A stretch of 64,000 nt of DNA from Thalassobacillus cyri (lineage in GTDB: Bacteria > Bacillota > Bacilli > Bacillales > Halobacillaceae), in contig NZ_FNQR01000006.1 in NCBI RefSeq assembly GCF_900107755.1, positions 124,001 through 188,000 on the forward strand, given 5' to 3'. Position numbers and translations under genes: made by a program. Of this stretch, positions 18,801 through 26,348 are shown piece after piece. The notes beneath the pieces were generated by a model. It saw only the letters and a list, made by a program, of their open reading frames with translations. It was not told where the DNA came from and did no database searches. The stretch's first letter is position 1. Each line of letters opens with the position of its first letter.

Positions 18801-18943
18801 TAAACAGTCGAAAGAGACGTCAGGTTGACATTGATTTCTGGTATTTCTCGTTTCGGCAACTGAAAATATGTAAATATCCCAGTAAAAAGTAATAACAATA
18901 TAAATACCCATACGATTTTCCGGTATCGTAAAACTGTAGCCAT
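15872..18943 (-). CDS. RND-family efflux permease (AcrB type)
   Basis: The 1023-aa product has the layout of the RND superfamily: one N-terminal membrane segment (IVWVFILLLLFTGIFTYFQL), a large extracytoplasmic loop (PGATPEEVERTITNPLES), a block of membrane helices with IGMIIAIGILVDDAIVVNDN, a second loop, and a second membrane block with FLAVLGIVSLSGIAVRNSVI. It is therefore a proton-driven exporter, possibly of drugs or surfactants; B. subtilis SwrC is a relative. No membrane-fusion protein gene is adjacent, as is common in Firmicutes. It is transcribed away from cdd; the 180-bp gap holds a palindromic operator candidate. Confidence 0.9.
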   Translation of the reverse strand: MATVLRYRKIVWVFILLLLFTGIFTYFQLPKREIPEINVNLTSLSTVYPGATPEEVERTITNPLESELSSINGIEEISSASTTGFSTITATLADGIDNDTVNSKIQQAVSDASRNFPDEVGSPEIETDLMMSAAASYHLIADNYETLYNLHNTMESWKEELTNINGIEAVDIKGLPDREIKLTLDNDSLIDNQVSPFQVIESVNKELAPAAIGTTQQNDKIYQLVMENMTDINSFADIKVAQGENGPIYVRDVGNVDTETVEEEDLITFEGKPALSITLLAEEGVNMSSLQDEVSSKIEDLSAALPDEVTTDRFYTQNTIIEEVFTNLLTSFAISLVAVFFIMIIGLPISSAILVGLAVPLSIIIGLIPLPYTGVDLNQISIIGMIIAIGILVDDAIVVNDNIQRRLQLGDTPLEGTIKGVKEVGLSIVTSTLMIIFSFLPLTFLSGSNGDFIRALPMVLILTIIASTIMALTFIPTIQYARFKRASSNPSRKAGLLGGFFNRLENLYADRILPKVTKRPWTTGLLGLLACVLLALLIIKIPFEFFPSADRPEVTVSVTYPQGTTLEETKESSENMEEFLLGNNTTITETAVYAGSGLPNLFSSGLGRSGENTGQLLVRIDREKTSATAFIDEWENELRSEFENAEIFMETIESGPPASPPIVLKIQGPALDQLIQLSKDIQSRFAQLESLELTTLNAGSEQPFIRYKLDQDLLAENNITDEQVTTLLQVANTGIPIGIFDNGKERLPITAMVDDGKENGVNLEALQVTSQSSAANQNPSGEQPPSVFSLEEIITEEEFTQAGAIPHLDGKRTFTLEAYPKKGEDVKFEQEANDLIAEIQKDTPEDYQVFQTGESNARTEFFIEVAKLFVIVLFLIYLTIAIQFNSLTMPLLITSSVFLAVTGAFIGLFVFGQPLSFLAVLGIVSLSGIAVRNSVILVEFIEQNRNRYETIVEAVTQAGRARLRPIILTSLTSIAALTPIIFTGDVLFRPLAISIVSGLLFSTLLTLLLVPAFYLMLFRIRRR

Positions 18944-19052
18944 TGAAAAAGCTCCCCCTTTAAAAAATGTTTACAAAAGTTATACAAGTATATACCCATT
19001 TTATCATGTTTGTACCTTTTTAGAAGTAATTTTGAAATTATTGTTGCCATCC

Positions 19053-19092
19053 ATTGTAAACGCTTTACAATTAAAAAATTATCACTTATAAT
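19053..19092 (+). promoter_or_regulatory. cdd promoter overlapped by a palindrome
   Basis: ATTGTAAA-CGC-TTTACAAT (19053-19071) is a perfect 8-bp inverted repeat around a three-base centre. TTTACA within it (19064-19069) is a -35 box 17 bases from TATAAT at 19087-19092, upstream of cdd. The palindrome resembles a CcpA cre site but has one base too many at the centre, so the regulator is left open. Confidence 0.6.
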
Positions 19093-19122
19093 TATCTTCC
19101 CACTAATAGGGGAGGGATGAAA

Positions 19123-19527
19123 ATGACAAAGACAAACTTGATTGAAAGAGCAAAAAATATCCGCGAGCATGCCTATACCCCGTATTCAAAATTTAAAGTT
19201 GGAGCTGCGCTGATTACTAAGTCCGGGAAGACCTATGATGGATGCAATATTGAAAATGCAGCGTACCCAGTAACGTGCTGTGCAGAAAGAGTCGCTATTT
19301 TCAAAGCAATTGCCGACGGAGAAAATGAATTCCAGGAAATGGCTGTTGTGGCTGATACAGACCGTCCGGTACCTCCATGCGGATCCTGTCGACAAGTAAT
19401 GAGTGAATTTTTCCCGAATGATATGAAGATTCACACCACCAATCTCAAAGGAGATGTCAAAACACTTACTATGGAAGAATTATTGCCATTCTCTTTTGCA
19501 CAAAGTGATTTATCTAACGAAAAATAG
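19123..19527 (+). CDS. cdd: Cytidine deaminase
   Basis: The 134-aa enzyme deaminates cytidine and deoxycytidine to the uridine forms in pyrimidine salvage. It has the substrate region YSKFKVGAALITKSGK, GCNIENAAYPV, and the zinc site CAE (about residues 53-55) plus PCGSC (about 86-90). Length equals that of tetrameric bacterial Cdd. ATG 19123 is preferred over ATG 19117 because GGGGAGGG needs the extra spacing. A terminator follows at 19538. Confidence 0.95.
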   Translation: MTKTNLIERAKNIREHAYTPYSKFKVGAALITKSGKTYDGCNIENAAYPVTCCAERVAIFKAIADGENEFQEMAVVADTDRPVPPCGSCRQVMSEFFPNDMKIHTTNLKGDVKTLTMEELLPFSFAQSDLSNEK

Positions 19528-19537
19528 TATCTTACAT

Positions 19538-19570
19538 AAAAGCATCTGGTATATACCGGGTGCTTTTTTT
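19538..19570 (+). terminator. Terminator of cdd
   Basis: AAAGCATCTGGT and ACCGGGTGCTTT pair around ATAT and are followed by seven T residues. Confidence 0.8.
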
Positions 19571-19632
19571 AGTGTAAATTGACTTTCCCCTTTATATGAC
19601 AAGTTGCTTATAAAATGGTTATTTGCCTCAGT

Positions 19633-19660
19633 ACATGTTATTGACCCAGTACATAACCTA
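19633..19660 (+). promoter_or_regulatory. Candidate sigma-K promoter of the coat gene
   Basis: CATAACCTA at 19652-19660 matches the sigma-K -10 pattern CATAnnnTA exactly. AC at 19633-19634 stands 17 bases upstream as a -35 element. It is 38 bases before the CotD-like gene, whose B. subtilis relative is made late in the mother cell. Confidence 0.55.
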
Positions 19661-19698
19661 ATAATGAAAGATGAATCTTACAGAAAGGGGAATGAAAG

Positions 19699-20184
19699 AT
19701 GCATCACAAAAATTGTATGGGCCCTGGGCAAACTGGTCCGAGACAGCAAGTCGTCTGCCCTACAAGACACTGTGTCCAAAATAATTACTTCCAGAATGAA
19801 GTAGATTATATTCACCCTACGCATACCACCATCATGAATCATCATTTGACCAGAAACATGCACCACTTCCCGCAGACACAATCTGTAATGGATACCTTCG
19901 ACTCAGAGGATGTCTTCATGCCGCCTCAGGGACCTGAAATGACGGGACCAATGGGGATGGGCCCTCAGGTTGCAGGTGCTGAGACGGGACCAAGACCGCC
20001 GATGGGAATGGGGCCTCAAGTCGCAGGGGCTCAAATGGGACCAAGACCGCCAATGGGAATGATGCCTCAGGGTATGGGTCCGCAGGTTGCAGGTGTCGGA
20101 GATAACAATATGCCACCTCAAGGAGCTCCGATGGGTCCGAGTCACATGAGTAAAGGCTGCCATCACCCTTGGTGGCGTGATTAA
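19699..20184 (+). CDS. cotD: CotD-family spore coat protein with Gly-Pro-Met repeats
   Basis: The N-terminal half resembles CotD of the inner spore coat: MHHKNCMGPGQTGPRQQVVC, then HPTHTTIMNHHLTRNMHHFP, rich in His with conserved Cys. The C-terminal half, absent from the roughly 75-aa B. subtilis protein, consists of imperfect repeats of MGMGPQVAGA and GPRPP units and ends in SKGCHHPWWRD. Total length is 161 aa. AGAAAGGGG lies nine bases before the ATG. A sigma-K-type promoter candidate is upstream and a terminator follows, so it is a single-gene unit. Family call from the N-terminus is fairly safe; the role of the repeats is open. Confidence 0.8.
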   Translation: MHHKNCMGPGQTGPRQQVVCPTRHCVQNNYFQNEVDYIHPTHTTIMNHHLTRNMHHFPQTQSVMDTFDSEDVFMPPQGPEMTGPMGMGPQVAGAETGPRPPMGMGPQVAGAQMGPRPPMGMMPQGMGPQVAGVGDNNMPPQGAPMGPSHMSKGCHHPWWRD

Positions 20185-20194
20185 TCATTATAAA

Positions 20195-20224
20195 AACGAG
20201 TATCTAACGGATGCTCGTTTTTTT
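20195..20224 (+). terminator. Terminator of the cotD-like gene
   Basis: AACGAGTATC and GGATGCTCGTT pair around TAAC and are followed by a run of seven or more T residues. Confidence 0.8.
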
Positions 20225-20294
20225 ATGTTTGGATGACTACATAGGTTTGAGATATACTGATATAGAAGGGAAACCGTGCAAGGAGCCGATTTTT

Positions 20295-20858
20295 ATGAAA
20301 ACGATGGTAGTTACCGGCTATAAACCCATGGAATTAGGCATTTTTAAAAATGATGATCCACGGATCTTCTACATCAAGGAAGCACTGAAAAAAAAGCTGA
20401 CAGATATGTTACAAGAGGGACTGGAATGGGTATTGATATCAGGACAGATGGGAGTAGAATTATGGGCTGCAGAAGTCGTCATCGACTTAAAAGAACACTA
20501 TGATGTGCAGCTTGGCTTCATTCCACCTTTCATCAATCAGGAATCACGATGGCCGGACGAAATGAAGAGCCGATATGAAGAAATGTCCATGTTGGCCGAT
20601 TTTTATAAACCTGTTTATGAAAAGGAATATCAGGGCCCATATCAATTTAAAGCGAAGGATCAGTTTCTGGTAAACCATTCGGAGGGTGCTTTGATGCTTT
20701 ATGATCAAGACACCCCGGGAAGTCCTGATTTTTTTCGAAAAGAAGCACTGGCTGCCGAGGAAAAAACGGGATATAAAATACTTTATATAACACCACTCGA
20801 TCTCCAAGAAACAGTGGAGCAATTACAAATGGCCGACCCGGATTACTGGAGTCAATGA
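20295..20858 (+). CDS. ypsA: YpsA, SLOG-superfamily protein
   Basis: The 187-aa product (MVVTGYKPMELGIF, EGLEWVLISGQMGVELWAAE, GALMLYDQDTPGSPDFF) matches YpsA, a Rossmann-like SLOG/DprA-type protein linked to cell division and oxidative-stress protection in Bacillus and Staphylococcus. ATG 20295 is chosen, with AAGGAGC upstream; the longer frame from 20211 runs through the cotD terminator. It precedes gpsB by 76 bases, the conserved ypsA-gpsB pairing that supports a division link. Confidence 0.9.
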   Translation: MKTMVVTGYKPMELGIFKNDDPRIFYIKEALKKKLTDMLQEGLEWVLISGQMGVELWAAEVVIDLKEHYDVQLGFIPPFINQESRWPDEMKSRYEEMSMLADFYKPVYEKEYQGPYQFKAKDQFLVNHSEGALMLYDQDTPGSPDFFRKEALAAEEKTGYKILYITPLDLQETVEQLQMADPDYWSQ

Positions 20859-20934
20859 AGTCACAATAAAAAATTGACATTTATGCTCCGTTTTGGAAAA
20901 ATAGGAGTAAGGTGTGTAAATAGAGGTGATACTG

Positions 20935-21255
20935 ATGATCAATGATAAATTGAATTTAGATGGTAAACAGATATTAGAAAAAGATTTTAAAACATCTATG
21001 AGAGGTTATAATCAGGAAGATGTAGATGAGTTTTTGGATCTGATTATTCAGGACTATGATGTGTTTAATCAGGAAATTGAACGGCTAAGACAGGAGAATG
21101 AACGGTTGAAACGTACCCCTGCAAGAGAGGCAACGAGAAGCCGTCCAGTCCAGAATGAAACACAGACGCCTAATCATCAAGTGAATTATGATGTGTTGAA
21201 GCGCCTCTCTAATTTAGAAAAAGCTGTTTTTGGAAAGAAATACGCAGACTCATAA
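20935..21255 (+). CDS. gpsB: Cell division adaptor GpsB
   Basis: GpsB shuttles between side wall and septum and binds class A PBPs such as PonA, also encoded in this window. The 106-aa product has a DivIVA-like membrane-binding N-terminus (LDGKQILEKDFKTSMRGYNQ, EDVDEFLDLIIQDYDVF), a coiled coil, a variable linker (about 60-80) and the conserved C-terminal trimerisation helix DVLKRLSNLEKAVFGKK. ATG 20935 follows GAGGTGAT. TTGACA at 20874-20879 may be its -35 box, but the -10 region is weak. Confidence 0.95.
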   Translation: MINDKLNLDGKQILEKDFKTSMRGYNQEDVDEFLDLIIQDYDVFNQEIERLRQENERLKRTPAREATRSRPVQNETQTPNHQVNYDVLKRLSNLEKAVFGKKYADS

Positions 21256-21312
21256 GTTACCAATAATTGGCGTATACAATCCTTTAACATGTATGCTATA
21301 ATAGTTATTCCA

Positions 21313-21341
21313 TTGACAGTAATCAGTCAACCAGGTAAAAT
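21313..21341 (+). promoter_or_regulatory. Promoter of RNase P RNA
   Basis: A consensus -35 box TTGACA (21313-21318), a 17-base spacer and TAAAAT (21336-21341) lie just upstream of the 5' end expected for rnpB at about 21350. Confidence 0.8.
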
Positions 21342-21349
21342 AATAAAGC

Positions 21350-21745
21350 AGTTTTGAATACTTGGGTGATCGCTGCATGTTTAATGCAGAGGAAAGTCCA
21401 TGCTCGCACAGGCTGAGATGCCTGTAGTGTTCATGCCTGACGAAACCATAAGTCAGGGTAGCCTGATGGCTAACGGCAGGGAAAATGCCTAAGTCCTTTT
21501 GGATATGGCATTCCAACCTTGAAAGTGCCACAGTGACGTAGTCAAAGTAGAAATGCTTTGAGTGGAACGAGGTAAACCCCATGAGCGAGCAACCCAAATG
21601 AAGGTAGGGGCACTCTTCGAAGGGAAATGAACCTGACAAGAGGCAAGCGTAATGCTTGCAGATAGATGATTACCACCGGAGTACGAGGTTGACCACCGCT
21701 GGCAGTACGATGGTACAGAACATGGCTTACAAAGTATTCAAAGGT
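21350..21745 (+). ncRNA. rnpB: RNase P RNA, Bacillus (B) type
   Basis: This is the catalytic RNA that removes the 5' leader of pre-tRNAs. Conserved blocks are all present: GAGGAAAGTCCATGCTCGCA near the 5' end, CTTGAAAGTGCCACAGTGAC, GTGGAACG-GGTAAACCCC, GCAACCCAAAT, AGATAGATGATTACC and GAACATGGCTTACA near the 3' end. The ends pair as helix P1 (TTTGAATAC with GTATTCAAA). Spacing and the block with GAGCGAGCAACCCAAAT are like the B. subtilis B-type RNA. Ends are placed from the P1 helix, so they are good to a few bases. It has its own promoter and terminator. Confidence 0.96.
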
Positions 21746-21758
21746 CTGACTTTGAAAC

Positions 21759-21802
21759 AATCCCTTTCTAAATGCAGTCATTGCGTTAGAAAGGGTTTTT
21801 TA
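21759..21802 (+). terminator. Terminator of rnpB
   Basis: AATCCCTTTCTAA and TTAGAAAGGGTT pair and are followed by T residues. Confidence 0.8.
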
Positions 21803-21835
21803 TTATAACTATCGATGAAAAGGAATGAAATTTCT

Positions 21836-22972
21836 ATGCCGCAAAAAGTCACTTTGATCGCTACCGCAGCAATGGGACTCGAAGCAATTGTTGCTCAGGA
21901 AGTGAAAAATTTAGGTTACAAAGATGTAGAAGTGGAGAATGGCAGGGTAACCTTTGAGGCTGACGTATCCGCAATCCCACGTGCGAATCTTTGGCTAAGG
22001 ACAGCTGATCGTATCAAACTTCAGGTAGGAAAATTCAAGGCTTACAGTTTTGATGAATTATTCGAAAAGACCAAGGCGCTTCCCTGGGAAACCTACATAC
22101 CAGAAGATGGCGAGTTTCCGGTCATTGGTAAATCAGTGAAATCAAAACTATACAGTGTCCCTGATTGTCAATCAATCGTAAAAAAAGCGATTGTCGAACG
22201 GTTGAAGCAACGTCATGGAATCGCTTCATGGTTGAAAGAAGATGGGGCATTCTACCGTGTAGAAATTGCATTGCATAAGGACACCGCATTATTGACGATT
22301 GACACATCAGGCAGTGGTTTGCATAAAAGAGGGTATCGTACTGGACAAGGGGAAGCACCTTTGAAGGAGACCCTGGCTGCTGCGCTGGTGCAGCTGACAA
22401 ACTGGACACCAGACAAGCCTTTTGTCGACCCCTTCTGCGGCTCAGGAACCATAGCGATTGAAGCTGCTTTAATCGGGCAGAATATCGCCCCTGGATTTAA
22501 TAGAGAATTCGCTTCGGAGGAATGGGACTGGATTCCACAAAAAGTATGGGATAATGCTTTTCAGGAAGCAGAGGACCACGCCAAATACGACCAGCCCTTA
22601 GATATTACTGGTTATGATATCGATCATCGTATGATTGAAATTTCCAAAGCGAATGCCATGGAAGCTGGCCTGGGTGATTTGATCCAGTGGAAACAAATGC
22701 AGGTAAAAGATTTACGTCCAAAGCAGGAAAATGGCTACCTTGTGTCTAATCCTCCTTATGGAGAACGAATCGGGGAGCGGGAAGAAGTAGAAGCAATGTA
22801 TAGAGATTTAGGCTCGATTATGCGCGATCATCCATCCTGGAGTGTCTACGTTCTTACTTCCCATTCAAATTTTGAAAAAATTTATGGACGGCAGGCATCT
22901 AAAAAGCGGAAGTTATTCAATGGTTACATTCAAACTGACTATTATCAGTTTTTTGGAAAGCGGCCGAAATAG
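21836..22972 (+). CDS. ypsC: YpsC, THUMP-domain rRNA methyltransferase
   Basis: The product of about 378 aa joins an N-terminal ferredoxin-like/THUMP region (LIATAAMGLEAIVAQEVKNL, TADRIKLQVGKF) to a SAM-dependent methyltransferase with the SAM motif FVDPFCGSGTIAIEAALIG and the catalytic NPPY in VSNPPYGERIG. It is of the RlmL/TrmN type that methylates guanine N2 in 23S rRNA or tRNA; the exact target is not determinable here. ATG 21836 aligns with the B. subtilis start; 21815 lacks a ribosome binding site. It follows rnpB directly as in B. subtilis. Confidence 0.92.
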   Translation: MPQKVTLIATAAMGLEAIVAQEVKNLGYKDVEVENGRVTFEADVSAIPRANLWLRTADRIKLQVGKFKAYSFDELFEKTKALPWETYIPEDGEFPVIGKSVKSKLYSVPDCQSIVKKAIVERLKQRHGIASWLKEDGAFYRVEIALHKDTALLTIDTSGSGLHKRGYRTGQGEAPLKETLAAALVQLTNWTPDKPFVDPFCGSGTIAIEAALIGQNIAPGFNREFASEEWDWIPQKVWDNAFQEAEDHAKYDQPLDITGYDIDHRMIEISKANAMEAGLGDLIQWKQMQVKDLRPKQENGYLVSNPPYGERIGEREEVEAMYRDLGSIMRDHPSWSVYVLTSHSNFEKIYGRQASKKRKLFNGYIQTDYYQFFGKRPK

Positions 22973-22983
22973 GGGGAACCTGT

Positions 22984-24477
22984 GTGAGTAAAGCGTTGGA
23001 AAAGGATTTTCTCGATTTATTGAAAGAAAAGGCTTCTTATGAAGAAGCACTGGGTTTGATGTTTTGGGATATGCGAACAATGGCGCCTAAAAAAGCAATA
23101 AGCAACCGTTCTGAAGTAATTGGGATGATATCCCAGAAAGTACATCAAATCACCACATCTGATCAGATGAAAGCATATATTGAGGAATTAGAGGGCAATA
23201 CAGACAATGAAATCATCAAAAAAGCAGTAGAGAAGTCGAAAGAGAGTTACGAACGCAGCGCGAAAATTCCTGCTGAAGAATATAAAGAATACGTCATGCT
23301 TCAATCGAATGCAGAGGCGGTATGGGAAGAGGCAAAAGAGAAAAATGATTTCGAAAGCTTCCAGCCTTATTTAGAAAAACTTGTGGCGTACAACCAGAAG
23401 TTTGCCCGTTATTGGGGTTACAAAAATCATATTTATGACGCTTTATTGGATAACTATGAACCTGGCGTGACGGTTGCTGTATTGGATGAAGTCTTTCCTA
23501 AGGTAAGAAAGTCATTGTCAGGACTATTGGAAAAAATTCAACGTTCATCCAGCAAACCAGATCCTTCTGTGCTGCAAGGGCACTTTCCAAAAGAGAAGCA
23601 GGAAAAATTCAGCCTGGAGATACTTGATCGCATGGGGTATGACTTTCAGGCAGGAAGGTTGGATGAAACCGTCCATCCCTTTGCGATTGGTCTGAATACC
23701 AATGATGTCCGTGTTACAACTAAATACGATGAGAAGGATTTCCGTACTGCAGTATTCGGTACCATCCATGAAGGCGGACATGCCTTATATGAACAGAATA
23801 TTAATCCTGAATTGGCATTTACACCACTGGCTGATGGTACTTCAATGGGAATTCATGAGTCTCAATCGCTCTTCTGGGAAAATTTCATTGCCAGAAGTGA
23901 AGCCTTCTGGGAGAATCATTATGATTTATTCAAGTCCTATGCGCCTGATTCATTCAGCACACTTCAACTGGCACCGTTTTATAAAGCGATCAATGAAGTG
24001 AAGCCATCTTACATTCGAATTGAAGCAGATGAACTGACGTACCCATTACATATCATGGTACGGTATGAACTTGAAAAAGCATTGATTGCTGGAAACATTA
24101 AGGTGCAAGACCTGCCAGAATTATGGAATGATAAAATGGAGGAGTATGTAGGCATCCGTCCCAGAAATAACGCGGAAGGTGTGCTTCAGGATGTCCACTG
24201 GTCTGGTGGAAGCTTCGGTTATTTTCCTTCTTATGCTTTAGGGTATATGTATGCGGCACAATTCTATAGCCGGATGGAAAAAGACATTGATTTTGATAAA
24301 GTGATACGCGCCGGAGACTTTACCAGTATCAAAGAGTGGCTTACAGAAAATATCCATCAATATGGAAGTATAAAAAAACCGCTGGAAATTCTGTCTGATG
24401 TAACTGGAGAACAACTGAATCCTGACTATTTGGTGAATTATCTCAAAGAAAAATATCGAAAGATTTATCAATTCTAA
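22984..24477 (+). CDS. ypwA: Carboxypeptidase Taq family (M32) metallopeptidase YpwA
   Basis: The 497-aa enzyme removes C-terminal residues from peptides with a metal ion. The metal-binding HExxH is HEGGH near residue 261 (GTIHEGGHALYEQ), followed by the ligand segment GIHESQSLFWEN; further family motifs are EPGVT, IRIEADELTYPLHIMVRYELE and SFGYFPSYALGYMYAAQF. Length matches B. subtilis YpwA (501 aa). It starts with GTG at 22984 after GGGGGAACC, 11 bases after ypsC, so the two are co-transcribed. No signal peptide, hence cytoplasmic. Confidence 0.94.
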   Translation: MSKALEKDFLDLLKEKASYEEALGLMFWDMRTMAPKKAISNRSEVIGMISQKVHQITTSDQMKAYIEELEGNTDNEIIKKAVEKSKESYERSAKIPAEEYKEYVMLQSNAEAVWEEAKEKNDFESFQPYLEKLVAYNQKFARYWGYKNHIYDALLDNYEPGVTVAVLDEVFPKVRKSLSGLLEKIQRSSSKPDPSVLQGHFPKEKQEKFSLEILDRMGYDFQAGRLDETVHPFAIGLNTNDVRVTTKYDEKDFRTAVFGTIHEGGHALYEQNINPELAFTPLADGTSMGIHESQSLFWENFIARSEAFWENHYDLFKSYAPDSFSTLQLAPFYKAINEVKPSYIRIEADELTYPLHIMVRYELEKALIAGNIKVQDLPELWNDKMEEYVGIRPRNNAEGVLQDVHWSGGSFGYFPSYALGYMYAAQFYSRMEKDIDFDKVIRAGDFTSIKEWLTENIHQYGSIKKPLEILSDVTGEQLNPDYLVNYLKEKYRKIYQF

Positions 24478-24541
24478 ATAGGAATAAGTAAGCTCACGTT
24501 TGCTAAGACACAGTTTCGAGACTTTGGGGTGCAATGATGTT

Positions 24542-24651
24542 GGCTGGGAAAACGGTTCGCTTTCCGTGGGCATGTGGCTTCCTCAGCTTCGCCTTGCGGA
24601 ATCTCACCGATCATGTTCATCCCACAGGAGTCTCACCGTTTTCCCGGCCAC
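24542..24651 (-). repeat. Dispersed palindromic repeat, inverted copy
   Basis: Arms GGCTGGGAAAACGGT (24542-24556) and ACCGTTTTCCCGGCC (24635-24649) pair with one mismatch. Next to the left arm is TTCGCTTTCCGTGGGC, the complement of the GTGGAAAGCGA element seen at the right end of the 1213-1331 copy, so this copy points the other way. Confidence 0.8.
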
Positions 24652-24798
24652 CATACGATGATAAGAATCTTGAAACACCTGTTAAGAATGGCATGCTTTT
24701 AAAGCAATAAGAAAAATCAATCTGGCTTTATAATAGTATTCTTCTAACAAATTAGGGTAAGTGAATTTAAGATTGATTTCGATAATCTTATACGGCAA

Positions 24799-24933
24799 AG
24801 GGAGTGGGGGAAGGGTGAGACTCCTCGAAAATGCGACGCATTTCCTTCGTGCGGAGTTTCTCAAGGATGGTAATTCAAAGTCCTGCGGGAAAGGATAGAC
24901 TGGCAAGACCCCACAGAGCTTTAGCTCGAGGAG
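24799..24933 (+). repeat. Left half of a palindromic repeat interrupted by the IS
   Basis: The left arm GGGAGTGGGGGAAGGGT and the following GTGAGACTCCT, TCCTGCGGGAAAGG, GGCAAGACCCCACAGAG and AGCTCGAGGAG follow the usual order of the repeat up to 24933 and then break off. The matching right half begins at 26751. A further 60-base hairpin-bearing insertion (AAATGCG/CGCATTT) sits inside this half. Confidence 0.8.
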
Positions 24934-25001
24934 CATTCCTGTAGGTTTACGATTTAAAGATATATCGTTGGAAATGAAAAATGCATAAAAAAAGCCTCCC
25001 T

Positions 25002-25044
25002 GGTACGATAGAGAGTGTCATGCATGACCTCTAATTTGAGTACC
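25002..25044 (+). promoter_or_regulatory. Three-tier hairpin in the IS leader
   Basis: Nested stems GGTAC/GTACC, TAGAG/CTCTA and GTCATG/CATGAC lie just before the transposase ribosome binding site AAAGGAG. This could control transposase translation or be part of a guide RNA. Confidence 0.55.
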
Positions 25045-25061
25045 GAAAGGAGACTTATATT

Positions 25062-26348
25062 ATGGATTTTACACAAAATGAGCGCCTCTCGCAAATCAGT
25101 GGCCAAACGTTGATTGTTGGGGTGGATATTGCGAAAAAGAAACACGTCGCTCGAGCGATCGATGATCGAGGCATTGACTTAGCTAAACGCTTGGTTTTCA
25201 ACAATAGTTTGGAAGGATTTCAAGCACTCTATCGCTGGGCGATTGCTTTGGCGGGAAAAACCAACCGGTCTCACATTATGATCGGTACGGAACCGACAGG
25301 ACACTATTGGCTCAACCTCGCTTATTATTTGAAAAATCAGGGGCTTACACCTTTGGTCGTAAATCCGATGAAAGTGAAGCGATCGAAAGAGCTGGATGAT
25401 GACTCACCGACTAAAAATGACACCAAAGATGCCAAGGTGATCGCTCAAGTGATCCGTCACGGTCGGTATCATGAGCCCACGTTACCAGAAGGAGTCTATG
25501 CGGAGCTTCGCGAAGGCATGAAGCTCTACGACATCATTCAGGAAGACCTTTCCTCCATCAAAGCTCAGGTGCATAATTTCCTGGACCGGTACTTCCCTGA
25601 ATTTGGTCAGGTATTTAAAGATTGGACGAAGAAAACTGCTTTTTACTTTCTGAAACAAGGTTATCTCCCGGGAGACCTTAATCAAAAGGGGGAGGAAAAG
25701 CTTCTTTATGAGCTCAAAACTAATGTTTATAAGGGAACTCCTCGTTCCAAAGTCCAAGCCATCAAAGAAATGGCTACTTCAAGTGTCGGCATGACGACAG
25801 GCCTTTCAATGGCTCGGCAAGAACTGCGTTACCTGACGGATCAATACGAGCGTATCCAGGAATGTTTGGAAGAGCTGGAAGAAAAGACGGAAGAACTTGT
25901 CCTTCAAATCCCAGGAGCCCAACTCATGATTGCGATCAAGGGAGTAGGTCCAATGGGAGTCGCCGGCTTCTTCGCTGAAGTTGGTAACTTGAATAACTAT
26001 CGAGATCCACGCCAGATCATTAAGTTAGCGGGACTCAATCTAATGATGAATCAATCTGGAAAATTCAAAGGACAAACAACCCTTACCAAGCGTGGTCGAC
26101 GAAGACTTCGCGCCATTTTGTATAACATGGCTCGCCCCTTGGTTCAAAACAACTCCTTCTTTCAGGTGTTGTATAACTATCTTACAAATCGATCCATCAA
26201 TCCGTTGGCAGGAAAACAAGCTTATATAGCGATTGGACGTAAGCTCATTAAAATCTTTTTTATGATGGGGAAGCGCAATTGTCCTTTTGAAGGTGAACGA
26301 ATGCTGCAAGATATTCCTCACTTTTCCGATCGACATGAAGCTGCTTAG
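25062..26348 (+). CDS. IS110-family transposase (DEDD)
   Basis: The 428-aa protein has the RuvC-like DEDD domain at its N-terminus: Asp in VGVDIAKKKH, Glu in GTEPTGHYW, and Asp-Asp in NDTKDAKVIAQVIRHG. The C-terminal transposase-20 domain contains IKGVGPMGVAGFFAEVG, LAGLNLMMNQSGKFKGQ with the family's catalytic serine, and TKRGRRRLRAILYNMA. Members of this family insert with the help of an RNA guide encoded next to the gene. The frame is intact with a good AAAGGAG ribosome binding site, so the element may be active. Confidence 0.95.
   Translation: MDFTQNERLSQISGQTLIVGVDIAKKKHVARAIDDRGIDLAKRLVFNNSLEGFQALYRWAIALAGKTNRSHIMIGTEPTGHYWLNLAYYLKNQGLTPLVVNPMKVKRSKELDDDSPTKNDTKDAKVIAQVIRHGRYHEPTLPEGVYAELREGMKLYDIIQEDLSSIKAQVHNFLDRYFPEFGQVFKDWTKKTAFYFLKQGYLPGDLNQKGEEKLLYELKTNVYKGTPRSKVQAIKEMATSSVGMTTGLSMARQELRYLTDQYERIQECLEELEEKTEELVLQIPGAQLMIAIKGVGPMGVAGFFAEVGNLNNYRDPRQIIKLAGLNLMMNQSGKFKGQTTLTKRGRRRLRAILYNMARPLVQNNSFFQVLYNYLTNRSINPLAGKQAYIAIGRKLIKIFFMMGKRNCPFEGERMLQDIPHFSDRHEAA

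Larger units (their letters stand above)
24478..25061. other. Intergenic accessory stretch
   Basis: Between ypwA and the transposase gene there is no supported host gene. It holds one inverted copy of the palindromic repeat (24542-24651), the left half of a second copy (24799-24933) and the left end of the IS110 element with its structured leader. Confidence 0.6.

Noticed and set aside
19053-19071. CcpA cre site call
   Set aside because: The arms fit but the centre is three bases rather than two, so only an unassigned palindrome is claimed.
19903-20188. Minus-strand open frames over the cotD-like gene
   Set aside because: Shadows of the repetitive Gly-Pro-Met coding sequence without start signals.
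21250-21781. Two antisense open frames
   Set aside because: They lie across RNase P RNA and its promoter; the RNA explains the sequence conservation.
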